Assembly: GCF_900111905.1 (NCBI RefSeq)
Contig: NZ_FOKM01000014.1
Span: 110,581 to 174,580 of the forward strand
DNA length: 64,000 nt
From: Rhizobium sp. NFR07
GTDB lineage: Bacteria > Pseudomonadota > Alphaproteobacteria > Rhizobiales > Rhizobiaceae
Reading direction: 5' to 3'
Below, one piece after another: positions 43,577 to 52,532 of this stretch. Each line of letters starts with the position of its first letter. The stretch's first letter is position 1. The position numbers and the translations under genes are program-made. Below the pieces are notes generated by a model. It was not told where the DNA came from, made no database searches, and was given only the letters and a program-made list of their open reading frames with translations.

Positions 43577-44308
43577 TCAGGTCATGTATCTGCCGGCATC
43601 GACATGGATGGTCTGACCTGTCAGATATTCCGTCTCTATGATCATCCGTGTCGCCGGCCAAAGTTCCTCGGCGCGCCCCATCCGCCCGAAGGGCAGATTT
43701 TCCGTGGGACCGGCATCGATTGCATTTGCCATTCTGCTCTCGATCAGAGCGGGCGCAATGGCATTTGCCGTGATCCGGTGCGGCCGGAGCGCGCTAGCAT
43801 AGGCGTGCATCAAGCTTTCTACACCACCTTTCGACGCGGCATAGGCGGCGGAAAGCCCGCCGCCGGTGCGCGCGGCAGTCGAGGACATGAAGATGAGCCG
43901 GCCGCCATCCCGCGTCATATGCGGCCATGCAGCCTGCGAAACCAAGAACGCACTTGTCAGGTTAGCAAGAATCGTCCTTTCGAAGAGCGCAAGATCGAGA
44001 CGGTCGATCGGGCATACTTCGCCGATGCCAGCATTGTTGATGACACAATCGATGCGGCCGAAGTGGGCGAGCGTCTCGTTGATCAGACGTTGCACATCCT
44101 CCGCTATGCTGACATCCGCGCGAATGCCGATGCCATTTTTGAGACGAGATATCAATTGCTCGACCTCGATGCTCTCGGATCGATAATTCGCAGCGACATA
44201 GTGACCCTCGGCCGCAGCGGCGTTCGCCAGCGAAGCACCGATGCCGCGACCGGCGCCCGTGATCAGGATGACCTTGGCAGACGGGTTGTGGGACGGTTGC
44301 ATGATCAC
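43577..44308 (-). CDS. SDR family oxidoreductase (FabG-like)
   Basis: A 243-aa SDR: VILITGAGRGIGASLANAAA, NNAGIGEVCPIDRLDL, catalytic YAASKGG (YxxxK), and C-terminal LTGQTIHVDAGRYMT. It converges with paoC set 2. A decayed, frameshifted copy of the same gene lies at 57174-57676, very similar over the C-terminal two thirds. Confidence 0.9.
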   Translation of the reverse strand: MIMQPSHNPSAKVILITGAGRGIGASLANAAAAEGHYVAANYRSESIEVEQLISRLKNGIGIRADVSIAEDVQRLINETLAHFGRIDCVINNAGIGEVCPIDRLDLALFERTILANLTSAFLVSQAAWPHMTRDGGRLIFMSSTAARTGGGLSAAYAASKGGVESLMHAYASALRPHRITANAIAPALIESRMANAIDAGPTENLPFGRMGRAEELWPATRMIIETEYLTGQTIHVDAGRYMT

Positions 44309-44593
44309 TCACCATAAATTTGGGCTGATCACATCTAATCGCCTACGGCTGACTATCAAGACCATTCGACGCTTCAATAATTACGCGAGGCTCCATCGAA
44401 GGTGGACAGGGAGGCTTCGATGTCATGCCTAAGTTAAGCGTTGACGCTGCGCACATCGCGCCGATGCGATAGTCGCTGCCTCCGGTCGGTCAGCAGATGC
44501 ACGAGTTGCGATGCCATTGAGCCAGCGGAGTGACGAAGATATTCGGACATTAAAATCCGGCGTCGCGATCCTGCGGCGACGGGTCTTCGATTT

Positions 44594-44809
44594 TCAGAAA
44601 GCGCTCACTTGTCGCCGAAGAAGCTGTGATATTGGCCCTGCTCGAGGCATGGCGCGACTTACGTGAGTGCGCATCCAATCTTGATCACCAACTGCTCGTA
44701 GCTTCCAGACACCGCGTCGCGAGATATGGCCATTAAAATTTATTTTGCCAGACTGATAGCGCCGCGTCGTCAGCCCTAGCAAAGCGCAGACTGAGCGCCC
44801 GATCGACAT
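44594..44809 (-). pseudogene. IS110 family transposase remnant
   Basis: The minus strand encodes SIGRSVCALLGLTTRRYQSG and NGHISRRG, the strongly conserved transposase_20 region of IS110-type transposases. It then becomes degenerate. The remaining enzyme and the element ends are not seen, so this is an old fragment. Confidence 0.6.
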
Positions 44810-45036
44810 GGAGGATTACTTTTTTGAAGGGTAGGATTTCAACTGCACTCATGAGTTGGCTGGGAACAGACTCTCATTTCTTTACGGCGTGGAAAACGGC
44901 ACGACCGCCTACTTGGAACTTCTGGATGGTGGCCTAGTTGAAGGGCTGTCACTGCCGCGCCCCAGTTTCCGTCCCTTGCTAAGACGTATCCCACGGCCCT
45001 GGCGGTGACGCCATTCAGGATGGAAACTCCCCAATT

Positions 45037-45062
45037 AGCCCGCTTCGAGCGGGCTTCTTTTT
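45037..45062 (+). terminator. Rho-independent terminator
   Basis: AGCCCGCT (45037-45044), loop TCG, AGCGGGCT (45048-45055) form a perfect 8-bp GC-rich stem followed by TCTTTTT. There is no gene directly upstream on the plus strand, which raises the possibility of a small RNA ending here. Confidence 0.75.
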
Positions 45063-45525
45063 GGCGTCGGCTTAACCGCTGCTGAGTATTCCCGCGCGCC
45101 CCTGCGGATTATTACATAGTACTAGATACGCGAGAGCGGCTTGTCGCCCTCCGGCACGGTTTAGTATCGCAGTTGACTCGCCGCCGCGTGAAACGAAGCA
45201 GCGCGGGCATCTCGATACACTTGAGCGAACGCAAATTCTCGCGTAGGTTGTTTATGCCTGCTTGGCACTCCGACAATACAGGTGATCACACCCCCTGCTG
45301 CGCCCCTCGCGGCAGGGGGACTTGCTGTTTGCCAGCATCGCCAAGCATGCTAATCGTTCGAACGTGTGACCAGAGCTTGCTTTGGTCCGGGCTTCCATGC
45401 GCATGGAATAAGCACCTGCCACGTTGATCGAAGCGGCATAGGCATACTTAATTACTCGGCCTAGCGACCGGCCGCCCTACCCGCTTATGCTCGAGAGCGC
45501 TACGGGCTTCGCTTGCGTGTTCAAC

Positions 45526-45547
45526 TATTTTGACCTTAGTCAAAATA
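45526..45547. promoter_or_regulatory. 22-bp perfect palindrome (TTGAC-N4-GTCAA core)
   Basis: Arms TATTTTGAC (45526-45534) and GTCAAAATA (45539-45547) are perfect inverted repeats around CTTA. It lies 178 bases upstream of the BON-domain gene. No nearby regulator identifies it; it has the look of a dimeric-repressor site. Confidence 0.5.
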
Positions 45548-45724
45548 CATGACGCATTAGCAGCTACGGCAACAATCGTCGCTGCGTTCGCCCCTCCTAA
45601 CGTTTTAAGCACCATGCCTGGAGCGTGGGGCGCGGCGACACTCCAAAAAAATTCACTCAGCGCAGGAACATAACTGCTTTCTGAATGGTTTGTTCATGTA
45701 GCATTCATGTTCGGAGACAAGATC

Positions 45725-45997
45725 ATGTTCCTTTCCACCCTTCAGCCGTCTGCCACCTTTTCTTTCGCTCAGGACCACGGTATCTCGATGGAGAAAACTG
45801 CTATCGAGACTGAGCTGAGCTATCTGGTTGACGTCGATGCCAGCAACGTATCGCTCGATGTGACTGGTGACTACATTGTGCTCGAAGGCGCCGTGAAGAC
45901 CACTGGCGAATACGCCCGCATTCTCCGCGTTGCCCGCGAAATCGTCGGTTATAACCGGGTTCTTTCCCGCGTCCTGGTTGTTTCCGACGCCGCATAG
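45725..45997 (+). CDS. Small BON-domain protein
   Basis: A 90-aa protein. From about residue 25 it shows a BON-like pattern (TELSYLVDVDASNVSLDVTG, DYIVLEGAVKTTGEYARIL, RVAREIVGYNRVLSRVLVV). BON domains bind membranes or ligands and are often in osmotic-stress proteins. Usually an export signal precedes them; the N-terminus here (MFLSTLQPSATFSFAQ) is not a clear one. Start ATG 45725 has GGAG 8 bases upstream; ATG 45707 is the alternative. Confidence 0.7.
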   Translation: MFLSTLQPSATFSFAQDHGISMEKTAIETELSYLVDVDASNVSLDVTGDYIVLEGAVKTTGEYARILRVAREIVGYNRVLSRVLVVSDAA

Positions 45998-46120
45998 TTT
46001 CGGCGATATTTCCAAACCGAACCGCTGAGGATCTGGGGCGGTGATGGATCACTAAGATTTCAGGAGACGGCGCGCTCGGCGGCAAGTATGTCACGTAGTA
46101 TTCCTACTGCGAGGCTTACT

Positions 46121-46417
46121 ATGTCATCAACTCTCCGTGATCTAGTAACTGAGATCCATGTCGCGTCCAGCGCCGCGCTTGACCGCAAGTACACGATTTC
46201 CGAGGCGTTACTCTCCAACATCGATAAAGCGTCAATCGAGGAAGCATCCGCCGCTGGCTGGATCGTAGTCGCAAATAAAGATGACTTTGGTGACTATTTA
46301 GTCATCTCAGTTACTGACAAAGGGCGTCGAGAATTCCGGCTCGCGGACGTCGAACGCAGTACCTTTTTAGACAAGGTGCGGGCAGTCTTTGCCCCCGCTT
46401 TTGCTACGTTCCGCTGA
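46121..46417 (+). CDS. Hypothetical protein
   Basis: A 98-aa acidic, soluble protein that I do not recognise. GAGG lies 6 bases before ATG 46121, and the composition looks coding (SSTLRDLVTEIHVASSAALD, DYLVISVTDKGRREFRLADV). An in-frame ATG at 46088 lacks a ribosome site. The ISEALLSNIDKASIEEA and GWIVVANKDD stretches suggest a small alpha/beta fold. Confidence 0.5.
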   Translation: MSSTLRDLVTEIHVASSAALDRKYTISEALLSNIDKASIEEASAAGWIVVANKDDFGDYLVISVTDKGRREFRLADVERSTFLDKVRAVFAPAFATFR

Positions 46418-46661
46418 AGTTCAGCTTCAGGGCTCGCGCACGTTGGTGTCGCGGGCCCTTCTCGATCTGCTAGATGTCATGGCGCGGGTAAACGTGCTTA
46501 CGTAGCGGAAAGTGGACGGCGCTGGTGTCATTTTTCCCGCTCGCCGAGGCTACCGCGCCAAACGTCTGTTCGAATAAGCGATCGCTGTCTGCGGGCCTTG
46601 AGATAATTGACCGCGCAACGCTCCTTGATAAACCTCATCCGCTCCAATCTGGACCCTTTAC

Positions 46662-46955
46662 TCAGCCGAAGGCATAACGCTCGCCATCAGGATACATCTC
46701 GATATCGAACGGGCCCTTGCGCCAGCTGGTCTCGCCAAGCTCCTCTCTCGCGATGCGGGCGAGGACTTTCAGGACTGACCGGCGAATGTGGCGCTCGTCT
46801 ATTATATCTGGATCGTGGGTAAGCGTTAATATCGTCGCGCGGACCAACTGCTCCCGCAGATGATCATTGCATGTATAGCGGGCCGCCCATGCGTAGAGCG
46901 TCCTATAGAGGGCAGCCGGTCGTTGCAGCGGATTCCTCAGATGGGAAGAATTCAT
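46662..46955 (-). CDS. Hypothetical protein with weak sigma-factor-like N-terminus
   Basis: A 97-aa protein. LYRTLYAWAARYTCNDHLRE, then QLVRATILTLTHDPD, weakly recalls region 2 of ECF sigma factors, but DNA-binding region 4 is absent. Rhizobia carry small proteins of this type whose function is not known to me. Treat as hypothetical. Confidence 0.45.
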   Translation of the reverse strand: MNSSHLRNPLQRPAALYRTLYAWAARYTCNDHLREQLVRATILTLTHDPDIIDERHIRRSVLKVLARIAREELGETSWRKGPFDIEMYPDGERYAFG

Positions 46956-47160
46956 TCGCTCTCCCCTCCTCAGCTACGCGCGTATCTTTTCTCTTCAAGC
47001 CGCGGCTGCGTGGCTTCATTGATAAGCAGAGCCTAAATCACATTTTGAGGAGAGCCACCGCCAAAATGTGACCCACCCTCCCGTTTGCGCCGTACAATGT
47101 CATCGGAACAAGAAGAAGAAGCTCATCGTTCGGCTCAAAACAGCCAGAGGGCCGACCGAC

Positions 47161-47469
47161 GTGCAGATCTTCCATTTCAACGTGATCTATCCCAACAAAA
47201 TTATCCCAGATCTCGAAGGTTCTGCCTTCAGCGACCATGCTGACGCACAACGCGAAGCGTTTAGATCTCTCTGTTCTATCGTAGCGAACGATGTCGAGAA
47301 AGGCCGGAGGATTGAGGTCCGCCAAATAGACGTCCTGGCGCCCGATGGCTCCAAGCTTCACTCCGTCACTCTAGCTGAACTAATTACTGCAGTCGTCCCA
47401 TTCGACGATGATCTGTTTTTCAGCGAGGTGGCAGAACAACTCACTCGCACTGGAGAGCTTGATGCCTAG
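47161..47469 (+). CDS. DUF6894-like small protein
   Basis: About 102 aa. The pattern IFHFNVIYPNKIIPDLEGSA, FSDHADAQREAFRSL, and GRRIEVRQIDVLAPDGSKLH matches the DUF6894 layout (short beta strand, D-x-E-G, D-x-x-x-A-x-x-E-A, then R-x-I-x-V). Function unknown. GTG 47161 with GAGGG upstream fits family lengths; the frame is open back to ATG 47068. Confidence 0.6.
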   Translation: MQIFHFNVIYPNKIIPDLEGSAFSDHADAQREAFRSLCSIVANDVEKGRRIEVRQIDVLAPDGSKLHSVTLAELITAVVPFDDDLFFSEVAEQLTRTGELDA

Positions 47470-47486
47470 GATTTCGCGACAGGTCT

Positions 47487-47696
47487 CTATAGCACATCGC
47501 CACCGTCGCTTAGCTTGTCCTCGTCTGACAGGTTGGCATCGCCTGCGCCGCCCGCCGCAGACAAGATAGAGCTATCGTCGCGCTTCATCTGCCGAAGTCT
47601 TTCCATGTGCCGAGAAAGCGCCGAAAGGTATTTTTCTCTCCGCATTCTTTCAGCAATCTGGCAAAGAGTCCGCTCATGAAATGACCTGTCGCACAT
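47487..47696 (-). CDS. Small hypothetical protein
   Basis: A 69-aa charged protein (MCDRSFHERTLCQIAERMRR, then LSRHMERLRQMKRDD) predicted to be helical at the N-terminus with an acidic tail. I do not recognise it. It converges with the DUF6894-like gene. Confidence 0.35.
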   Translation of the reverse strand: MCDRSFHERTLCQIAERMRREKYLSALSRHMERLRQMKRDDSSILSAAGGAGDANLSDEDKLSDGGDVL

Positions 47697-47833
47697 GATG
47701 CCTCCCGTTCTTTGCGGGCGCGCGAACTGACGTCGGCTTCAAAAGTTCCGGAAAAAAATGACCAACGCCGGTCCGTTACAATTTTGTTCTTTCGTCTCAC
47801 TCGGCCTTATGCCGGGCGTGTTAGCATACGGCC

Positions 47834-48046
47834 TTGCTCAGGGAACTGTTGATACCAAACCTCAATTACTGTTTTTCTAGCGCGTTTCTGTGGCCTGCGA
47901 TGTCGCAGGCCGGATTCGGCGCGCTGGTGCTGGCCGCTTACCGTAATGGTGAGATCGTCTACGTTGGAAGCAACCACGCCCTAGCCTTTTTTTGCAAGCT
48001 CACCACCGCTCGTTCCTGGCATGAAGAGATCAATGATCGCTGGTAG
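47834..48046 (+). pseudogene. ATP-dependent DNA ligase (LigD-like) remnant
   Basis: Within a 70-codon frame, QAGFGALVLAAYRNGEIVYV, then GS, matches the OB-fold junction of bacterial ATP-dependent DNA ligases (LigD type). The flanking codons do not match and the catalytic lysine domain is missing. A remnant of a lost non-homologous end-joining ligase is the best reading. Confidence 0.4.
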
Positions 48047-48071
48047 AAACCGTTTTACTCGATCCCCTGGC

Positions 48072-50108
48072 TCAATCAGATGAGCGTCCACTATCGGCAA
48101 ACTGATCTCTCATATCGAGCGCGGAAGCCACAACGCGGTCGCGGCCACCGGCTTTCGCCACATACAGCGCCTGGTCGGCTGCTTCGAAGAGAGCTGATTG
48201 CCCAAGCTCACCCTGGGCCGTCGTCACGCCGATGCTGATGGTGACATGCCCCTGCTGATGCCCGGAATGAACGATGCCCAACGATGCGACGGCCCGCCGG
48301 ATCACTTCTGCACGGTTCGATGCGCCTGTCGCATCCGTGTTTGGAAGGAGGACGGCGAATTCCTCCCCGCCGTAGCGCGCGCAACTATCGGCAGGACGCC
48401 TGATCGCCCCCGAGATCGCGGCGGCAATCTCCTTGAGGCAACGGTCCCCTTCGACGTGGCCGTAAATGTCGTTGAACGCTTTGAAGTGGTCGACGTCGAT
48501 CAGCATGACGGAAAGAGGCTGCCCTTCCCGACCGCTGCGCCTGGTTTCGAGTTCAACGAGGCGATTGAGCTCGCGACGATTATTGATGCCGGTCAGTTCG
48601 TCTGTCGTCGCCAGTCGCAGGAGCTGACTGTTGGCGGCTTCCAGTTCGGCCTCGACAGCCTTCCGCTTGGAAATGTTTCGCATGGTGAACACGAGACCGC
48701 TTTCGTCAGCCATACGCCGCCCGCTCACCTCTACCCAGAGCAGCGTCCCGTCCTTGCGGGTGACACGATATTGCTCAGCGCCAACATCCGGAATGTCTCG
48801 GGTGCGCCGGAAGAGCTCTCGAACTCGGTCACGATCCTCTTCATGCACTAAGTCCAACGCTGCCCGGCCGATCAGTTCCTGCGGCTCGTATCCGAGGACA
48901 TCACGGGAGGCGCCGGAGACGAAGGTCCGTCGGCCTGTCAGATCCACGGCCGTGATCATATCGGCAGTATTGTCGGCCACGAGACGGAAACGGCGCTCGG
49001 TCTCCATGTTCTTTCGCTCGATTTCCTGAGCCGCCTGCAGCTTGCCGGCGGTCTGGTTCAAGCTCGTCGCGAGGCTTCGGAACTCCTGTGCCTGCCACCC
49101 CTCTATTGTTACTGGACTGGTGAACTTACCCTCACCGAGACGTTCGGACTTGAGCACAAGACGCACAAGGGGTCTTAGCTGTGTCCAGTATGCGATGGTG
49201 GCCGAGAGCAGAATTGCGGTGATCAGCGCGACGATGGCAAGGACGATCGCCCAGGTCGCTCTGCCTTGGACATCTGCGAATGCTTCCGCCTCTGGCAGGC
49301 CGAGCGAGACGGCCAATGAACTGCCGGTCGCATCGGCAACCGGTGCAAAACCGAAGAAGCGATGAATATCATCGAAGCCAATCGAGAACGTCGTACCTCC
49401 GTCAGGTTCCCCGGCGATGGCCTCGATCAGGGGATGGCCCGGAAACGCAGTCCCGAACGGTACGATTGTGGGCGAACGCACAAGAACCCTCTGATTGGTG
49501 GGGTCGATCAACGCGACCGTGTGGTTGGTCTCTGCCACGATCGACTGGGCGATGTGGTTGAAGACATCCAGGTTTAGCGCGCCGAAAATGGAAAGTTGCT
49601 CACCAGCCGACGTCGTGGGAAGGCGCATTGCAACCGCGACCGTCGGCTTCTTGCTGACCGGGCCGATCATGAAGCGCCCCACCAGAAGCTCGTCCGCACC
49701 TGCGTTCGCCATTCGTAGGGCGAGCTCCATATCGCCGAACTGGCCCGTCGTGTCAGGTTTGTTGTGGCAGACTATGTTGCCCGCCGCGTCTAGAACGCCC
49801 ATGGTCACGAACATCGGCTGGCTGGCCAAAACCTTTTGGACGAAACCGTCACAGCGGGCGCGATCGCTTGCCTGCAGGGGCGGCATGCCTCTGAGCGTGC
49901 CGAGCACCACCTTGGCATCGAGAAAGACCCTGGAGAATTTTGCCGCGCCGAGCTCAGCATCCGAGGCGATGTTGCGCCGGGTCGCGCGATCAGCCTCGCT
50001 ATAGGAAAATAGAATGCCGGCAGCGATAAGCGCCAAGAAAGGGGCGATCGTCGCCATAATCAGCGTGACCATGCGCGAGCGCACACCCATATGATGAAGT
50101 ATCGACAT
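48072..50108 (-). CDS. Diguanylate cyclase, Cache-HAMP-PAS-GGDEF
   Basis: 678 aa from ATG 50108 (GAGG upstream; an open frame extends to 50150). Two membrane segments (about residues 13-34 and 286-306) flank a periplasmic dCache-like sensor. A HAMP linker (LRPLVRLVLKSERLGEGKFT), a PAS domain (about 375-485) and a GGDEF domain follow. The active-site loop is GGEEF (580-584) and the inhibitory RxxD site (RPAD, 571-574) sits five residues before it, so it should make c-di-GMP with product inhibition. No EAL domain. Confidence 0.93.
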   Translation of the reverse strand: MSILHHMGVRSRMVTLIMATIAPFLALIAAGILFSYSEADRATRRNIASDAELGAAKFSRVFLDAKVVLGTLRGMPPLQASDRARCDGFVQKVLASQPMFVTMGVLDAAGNIVCHNKPDTTGQFGDMELALRMANAGADELLVGRFMIGPVSKKPTVAVAMRLPTTSAGEQLSIFGALNLDVFNHIAQSIVAETNHTVALIDPTNQRVLVRSPTIVPFGTAFPGHPLIEAIAGEPDGGTTFSIGFDDIHRFFGFAPVADATGSSLAVSLGLPEAEAFADVQGRATWAIVLAIVALITAILLSATIAYWTQLRPLVRLVLKSERLGEGKFTSPVTIEGWQAQEFRSLATSLNQTAGKLQAAQEIERKNMETERRFRLVADNTADMITAVDLTGRRTFVSGASRDVLGYEPQELIGRAALDLVHEEDRDRVRELFRRTRDIPDVGAEQYRVTRKDGTLLWVEVSGRRMADESGLVFTMRNISKRKAVEAELEAANSQLLRLATTDELTGINNRRELNRLVELETRRSGREGQPLSVMLIDVDHFKAFNDIYGHVEGDRCLKEIAAAISGAIRRPADSCARYGGEEFAVLLPNTDATGASNRAEVIRRAVASLGIVHSGHQQGHVTISIGVTTAQGELGQSALFEAADQALYVAKAGGRDRVVASALDMRDQFADSGRSSD

Positions 50109-50512
50109 CCTTTGCCTCGAGCAGACCGGTAACTCGGTCGCTCGTAACATAAGCCTGTCAACGAACGGCTAAAAGCCAACGCCGCTGCTGGCGTATGGAT
50201 TCGCCAGCGCACGCTATTCAAATAGTTTCACTCGCCCCGTTCAACTCCAGAAACTTAGAATGGGTACGAGCTGAATGAATTCGCCGCTCGCAGTGCTTCG
50301 TCGCCATCTGGCTTTGACCACGGATGTACCGGCACTGGTAGAGATGCGGCGGTGAGGAAAGTCGGTGCGATTTCGCCCCGTTGCTTTTTTGTTTTGGCTT
50401 ATTAAAGCACCTGGGTGGATAGTTGGTCGGCGGGTCAATGGCGTTCGCAAGAAAATAGCCCTCGACGCTGCTGAATTCACCTGACGCAAACCGCACCACG
50501 GTCTCTACAGCC
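50109..50512. other. Intergenic region without a convincing gene
   Basis: Between the two minus-strand signalling genes there are only overlapping short frames on the minus strand, with no recognisable product. It probably holds the cyclase promoter. Confidence 0.4.
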
Positions 50513-52258
50513 TCAACCGACCAGAGGCATGCGGAAGGTGAAGCGCGTCTCGATCTCATCCGAGTTCACAATGATAGTTCCGCCATGAGCCGCGGCGATC
50601 TCCGAGGCGATAAACAGACCAAGCCCGAGCCCCTGCATGCTCGGCCTCACATCGCCGCGCCGGAATGGCTGGAACAGCTTGGCAATCGTTTCTTCCGAAA
50701 TCGGCTGCCCGCCGTTGGCGACGGACACCTCCAGCATCCGACCGTTTACGCCGGCTACAATTCTGACGGGCTCGGTCTCAACGCCATGGGTGATTGCATT
50801 CGACACCAGGTTGGAAAACAACTGAGCAAGACGCAGCTTGTCAATGGCAAGTGCTGGCGGGAGATCGAGGGAAACAGCGATCTCCCGATCCGGATGAGAC
50901 AGCTGCAGCTCTTCGACGACATGACGAAGGGTAGCGCCAAGATCGTTTTCTGCCAGATCGAGAGTAATGCCGCCGCCCATCCGCGCACGGGCCAGGTCCA
51001 TGACGTTGTCGACAAGCCCGATCATTCGGGAGATGCTGGCCTTCATCAGTTTCAGGACGAGCGGGCTTCGGGCGGTCCAGCCTTCCTTTAGCAGACGCGA
51101 GGTGCCGGCATCGAGCGCCGCGATCGGATTGCGCAGGTCATGGCCTAGAACGGCGATGAACTGCTCGCGCAGCTCGGACAGGCCCATCTCGCGTTCGAGC
51201 TGCTCTTCGGTCGCCTTGAGACGGTCGTCCGCATAGAGGTGATGGCCGATCAGTTCGGCAAACAGTTTGAATGTGCCGATCACCTGCGAATTGTTGACCT
51301 TCGCCGGATGGGGATCGATGGCGCAGAGTGTGCCAAAAAACTGGCCGTTGGCCAGAATGATCGGCACGGAGATATAGCTGCGCAGACCGTATACCCGTGG
51401 CGTATGATGGTCGCGATAGAGCGGCTCTTCGGAGGCATCATCGAAGACAATCGGCTCACGATGCCTGCGGATTTCGTCGCAGAGCGTGCTTTGGACCGGC
51501 AGCTCGTCGCCGGCCTTGAGGCCAAAGCCGACATGGTCGAGCGACTGACAGCTTATCCAGCGATCGTCGGTGACCCTGGCGACGGCGGCAAAACCCATTC
51601 CCGTCATTCGAAGGACGACATCGAGGATCGTCGGGACAGCCGCGATACCGGCGACGCGTGCAATATCCTTGGAAAAATCTTCCTTGCTTTTTGCACCATC
51701 CACTACAGACGGCTTGCTGGAGCTGGCGACGGCATGGACTGCCTGAGTCTTTTCGATTGCGATGGCAGCCGCGCCCGCAAGCGTTTCCAACACATCGACT
51801 TCCCACTCGGCCGGCGAATAGGGCCTTGACCAATAGGCTCCGATAGCGCCGATCGGATTTTTGACGCGCACTGGTGCCATCGCGACAGATTTGACGAAGG
51901 TGCCGGCATAGAGCTCGTAGGGAATTCGATCGTCCTTCGTCACGTCAGCAACGACGACCGTTTGCCGATGGATCATCGCCCAGCCGCTGATGCAGGCTGA
52001 AGCCGGAAACTTATGTCCCTTCCACAAAGGTCCAATCACATCCTCCTCGATGTAGTGGCAGAAATCGCCGTCGCGGCGGATAATGGCAATGCCGTCGCAT
52101 CCGATCAGCGATCGGGCGGTCGCGCGCAGCGTTTCGACCACATCTTCGAAGCTCTGGGCGCATCCCATCGCCGCGATCGCCTTGTTCAGCGTCGACAGCG
52201 GCGTTGCGACCTTGGAGGGATCAATTTCTGCGGGAGTGATTTGAATGGAAATAGACAC
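50513..52258 (-). CDS. Double-GAF sensor histidine kinase
   Basis: A 581-aa soluble kinase with two GAF domains (about residues 20-172 and 200-345; GLRSYISVPIILANGQFFGT in the second), a short coiled coil (LKATEEQLEREMGLSELREQ) and a classical HisKA/HATPase core: His373 in GHDLRNPIAALDAG, N box FSNLVSNAITHG, G box GLGLGLF (543-549). No cytochrome or phytochrome cysteine is evident. It is divergent from the HWE kinase and upstream of the diguanylate cyclase on the same strand. Confidence 0.92.
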   Translation of the reverse strand: MSISIQITPAEIDPSKVATPLSTLNKAIAAMGCAQSFEDVVETLRATARSLIGCDGIAIIRRDGDFCHYIEEDVIGPLWKGHKFPASACISGWAMIHRQTVVVADVTKDDRIPYELYAGTFVKSVAMAPVRVKNPIGAIGAYWSRPYSPAEWEVDVLETLAGAAAIAIEKTQAVHAVASSSKPSVVDGAKSKEDFSKDIARVAGIAAVPTILDVVLRMTGMGFAAVARVTDDRWISCQSLDHVGFGLKAGDELPVQSTLCDEIRRHREPIVFDDASEEPLYRDHHTPRVYGLRSYISVPIILANGQFFGTLCAIDPHPAKVNNSQVIGTFKLFAELIGHHLYADDRLKATEEQLEREMGLSELREQFIAVLGHDLRNPIAALDAGTSRLLKEGWTARSPLVLKLMKASISRMIGLVDNVMDLARARMGGGITLDLAENDLGATLRHVVEELQLSHPDREIAVSLDLPPALAIDKLRLAQLFSNLVSNAITHGVETEPVRIVAGVNGRMLEVSVANGGQPISEETIAKLFQPFRRGDVRPSMQGLGLGLFIASEIAAAHGGTIIVNSDEIETRFTFRMPLVG

Positions 52259-52532
52259 GGTTTCACTCCTGCTTGGGGCAAGAGCGTATCGTCTCCCAGC
52301 CGTCCGCGCCCTACCAGTCTGCGAACGATGAGTATGATATTAGGGCCATAGGGCTTTAATGTCCATCTTCGCATATTTCCAACCTCACGGCGCGATCGAT
52401 GTAAAGCAATCCGAGACATCGGGCTGCTAACTGCCCCGATCAACTGTCTAGCCTGATCCCGCCTTCCCAAACGTCTCAGCTCCCCCATATATCAGCCACC
52501 GCTCAACATCAGGATCACAGGCAGCTTTGACC

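Larger units (their letters stand above)
44309..45525. other. Gene-poor region
   Basis: No convincing intact gene is visible across this 1.2 kb. It holds an IS110 transposase remnant (44594-44809), a Rho-independent terminator (45037-45062), and otherwise short frames without recognisable products. Confidence 0.5.

Noticed and set aside
45173..45427. 84-codon open frame in the gene-poor region
   Set aside because: Cysteine- and proline-rich random-like composition, no ribosome site, no recognised domain.
46418..46480. GC-rich imperfect hairpin after the gene at 46121
   Set aside because: Stem GGGCTCGCG/CGCGGGCCC has a mismatch and is not followed by a T-run, so I do not call it a terminator.
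50218..50559. 113-codon minus-strand open frame
   Set aside because: Overlaps the start of the GAF kinase end region, lacks a recognised domain and has several equivalent competing frames.
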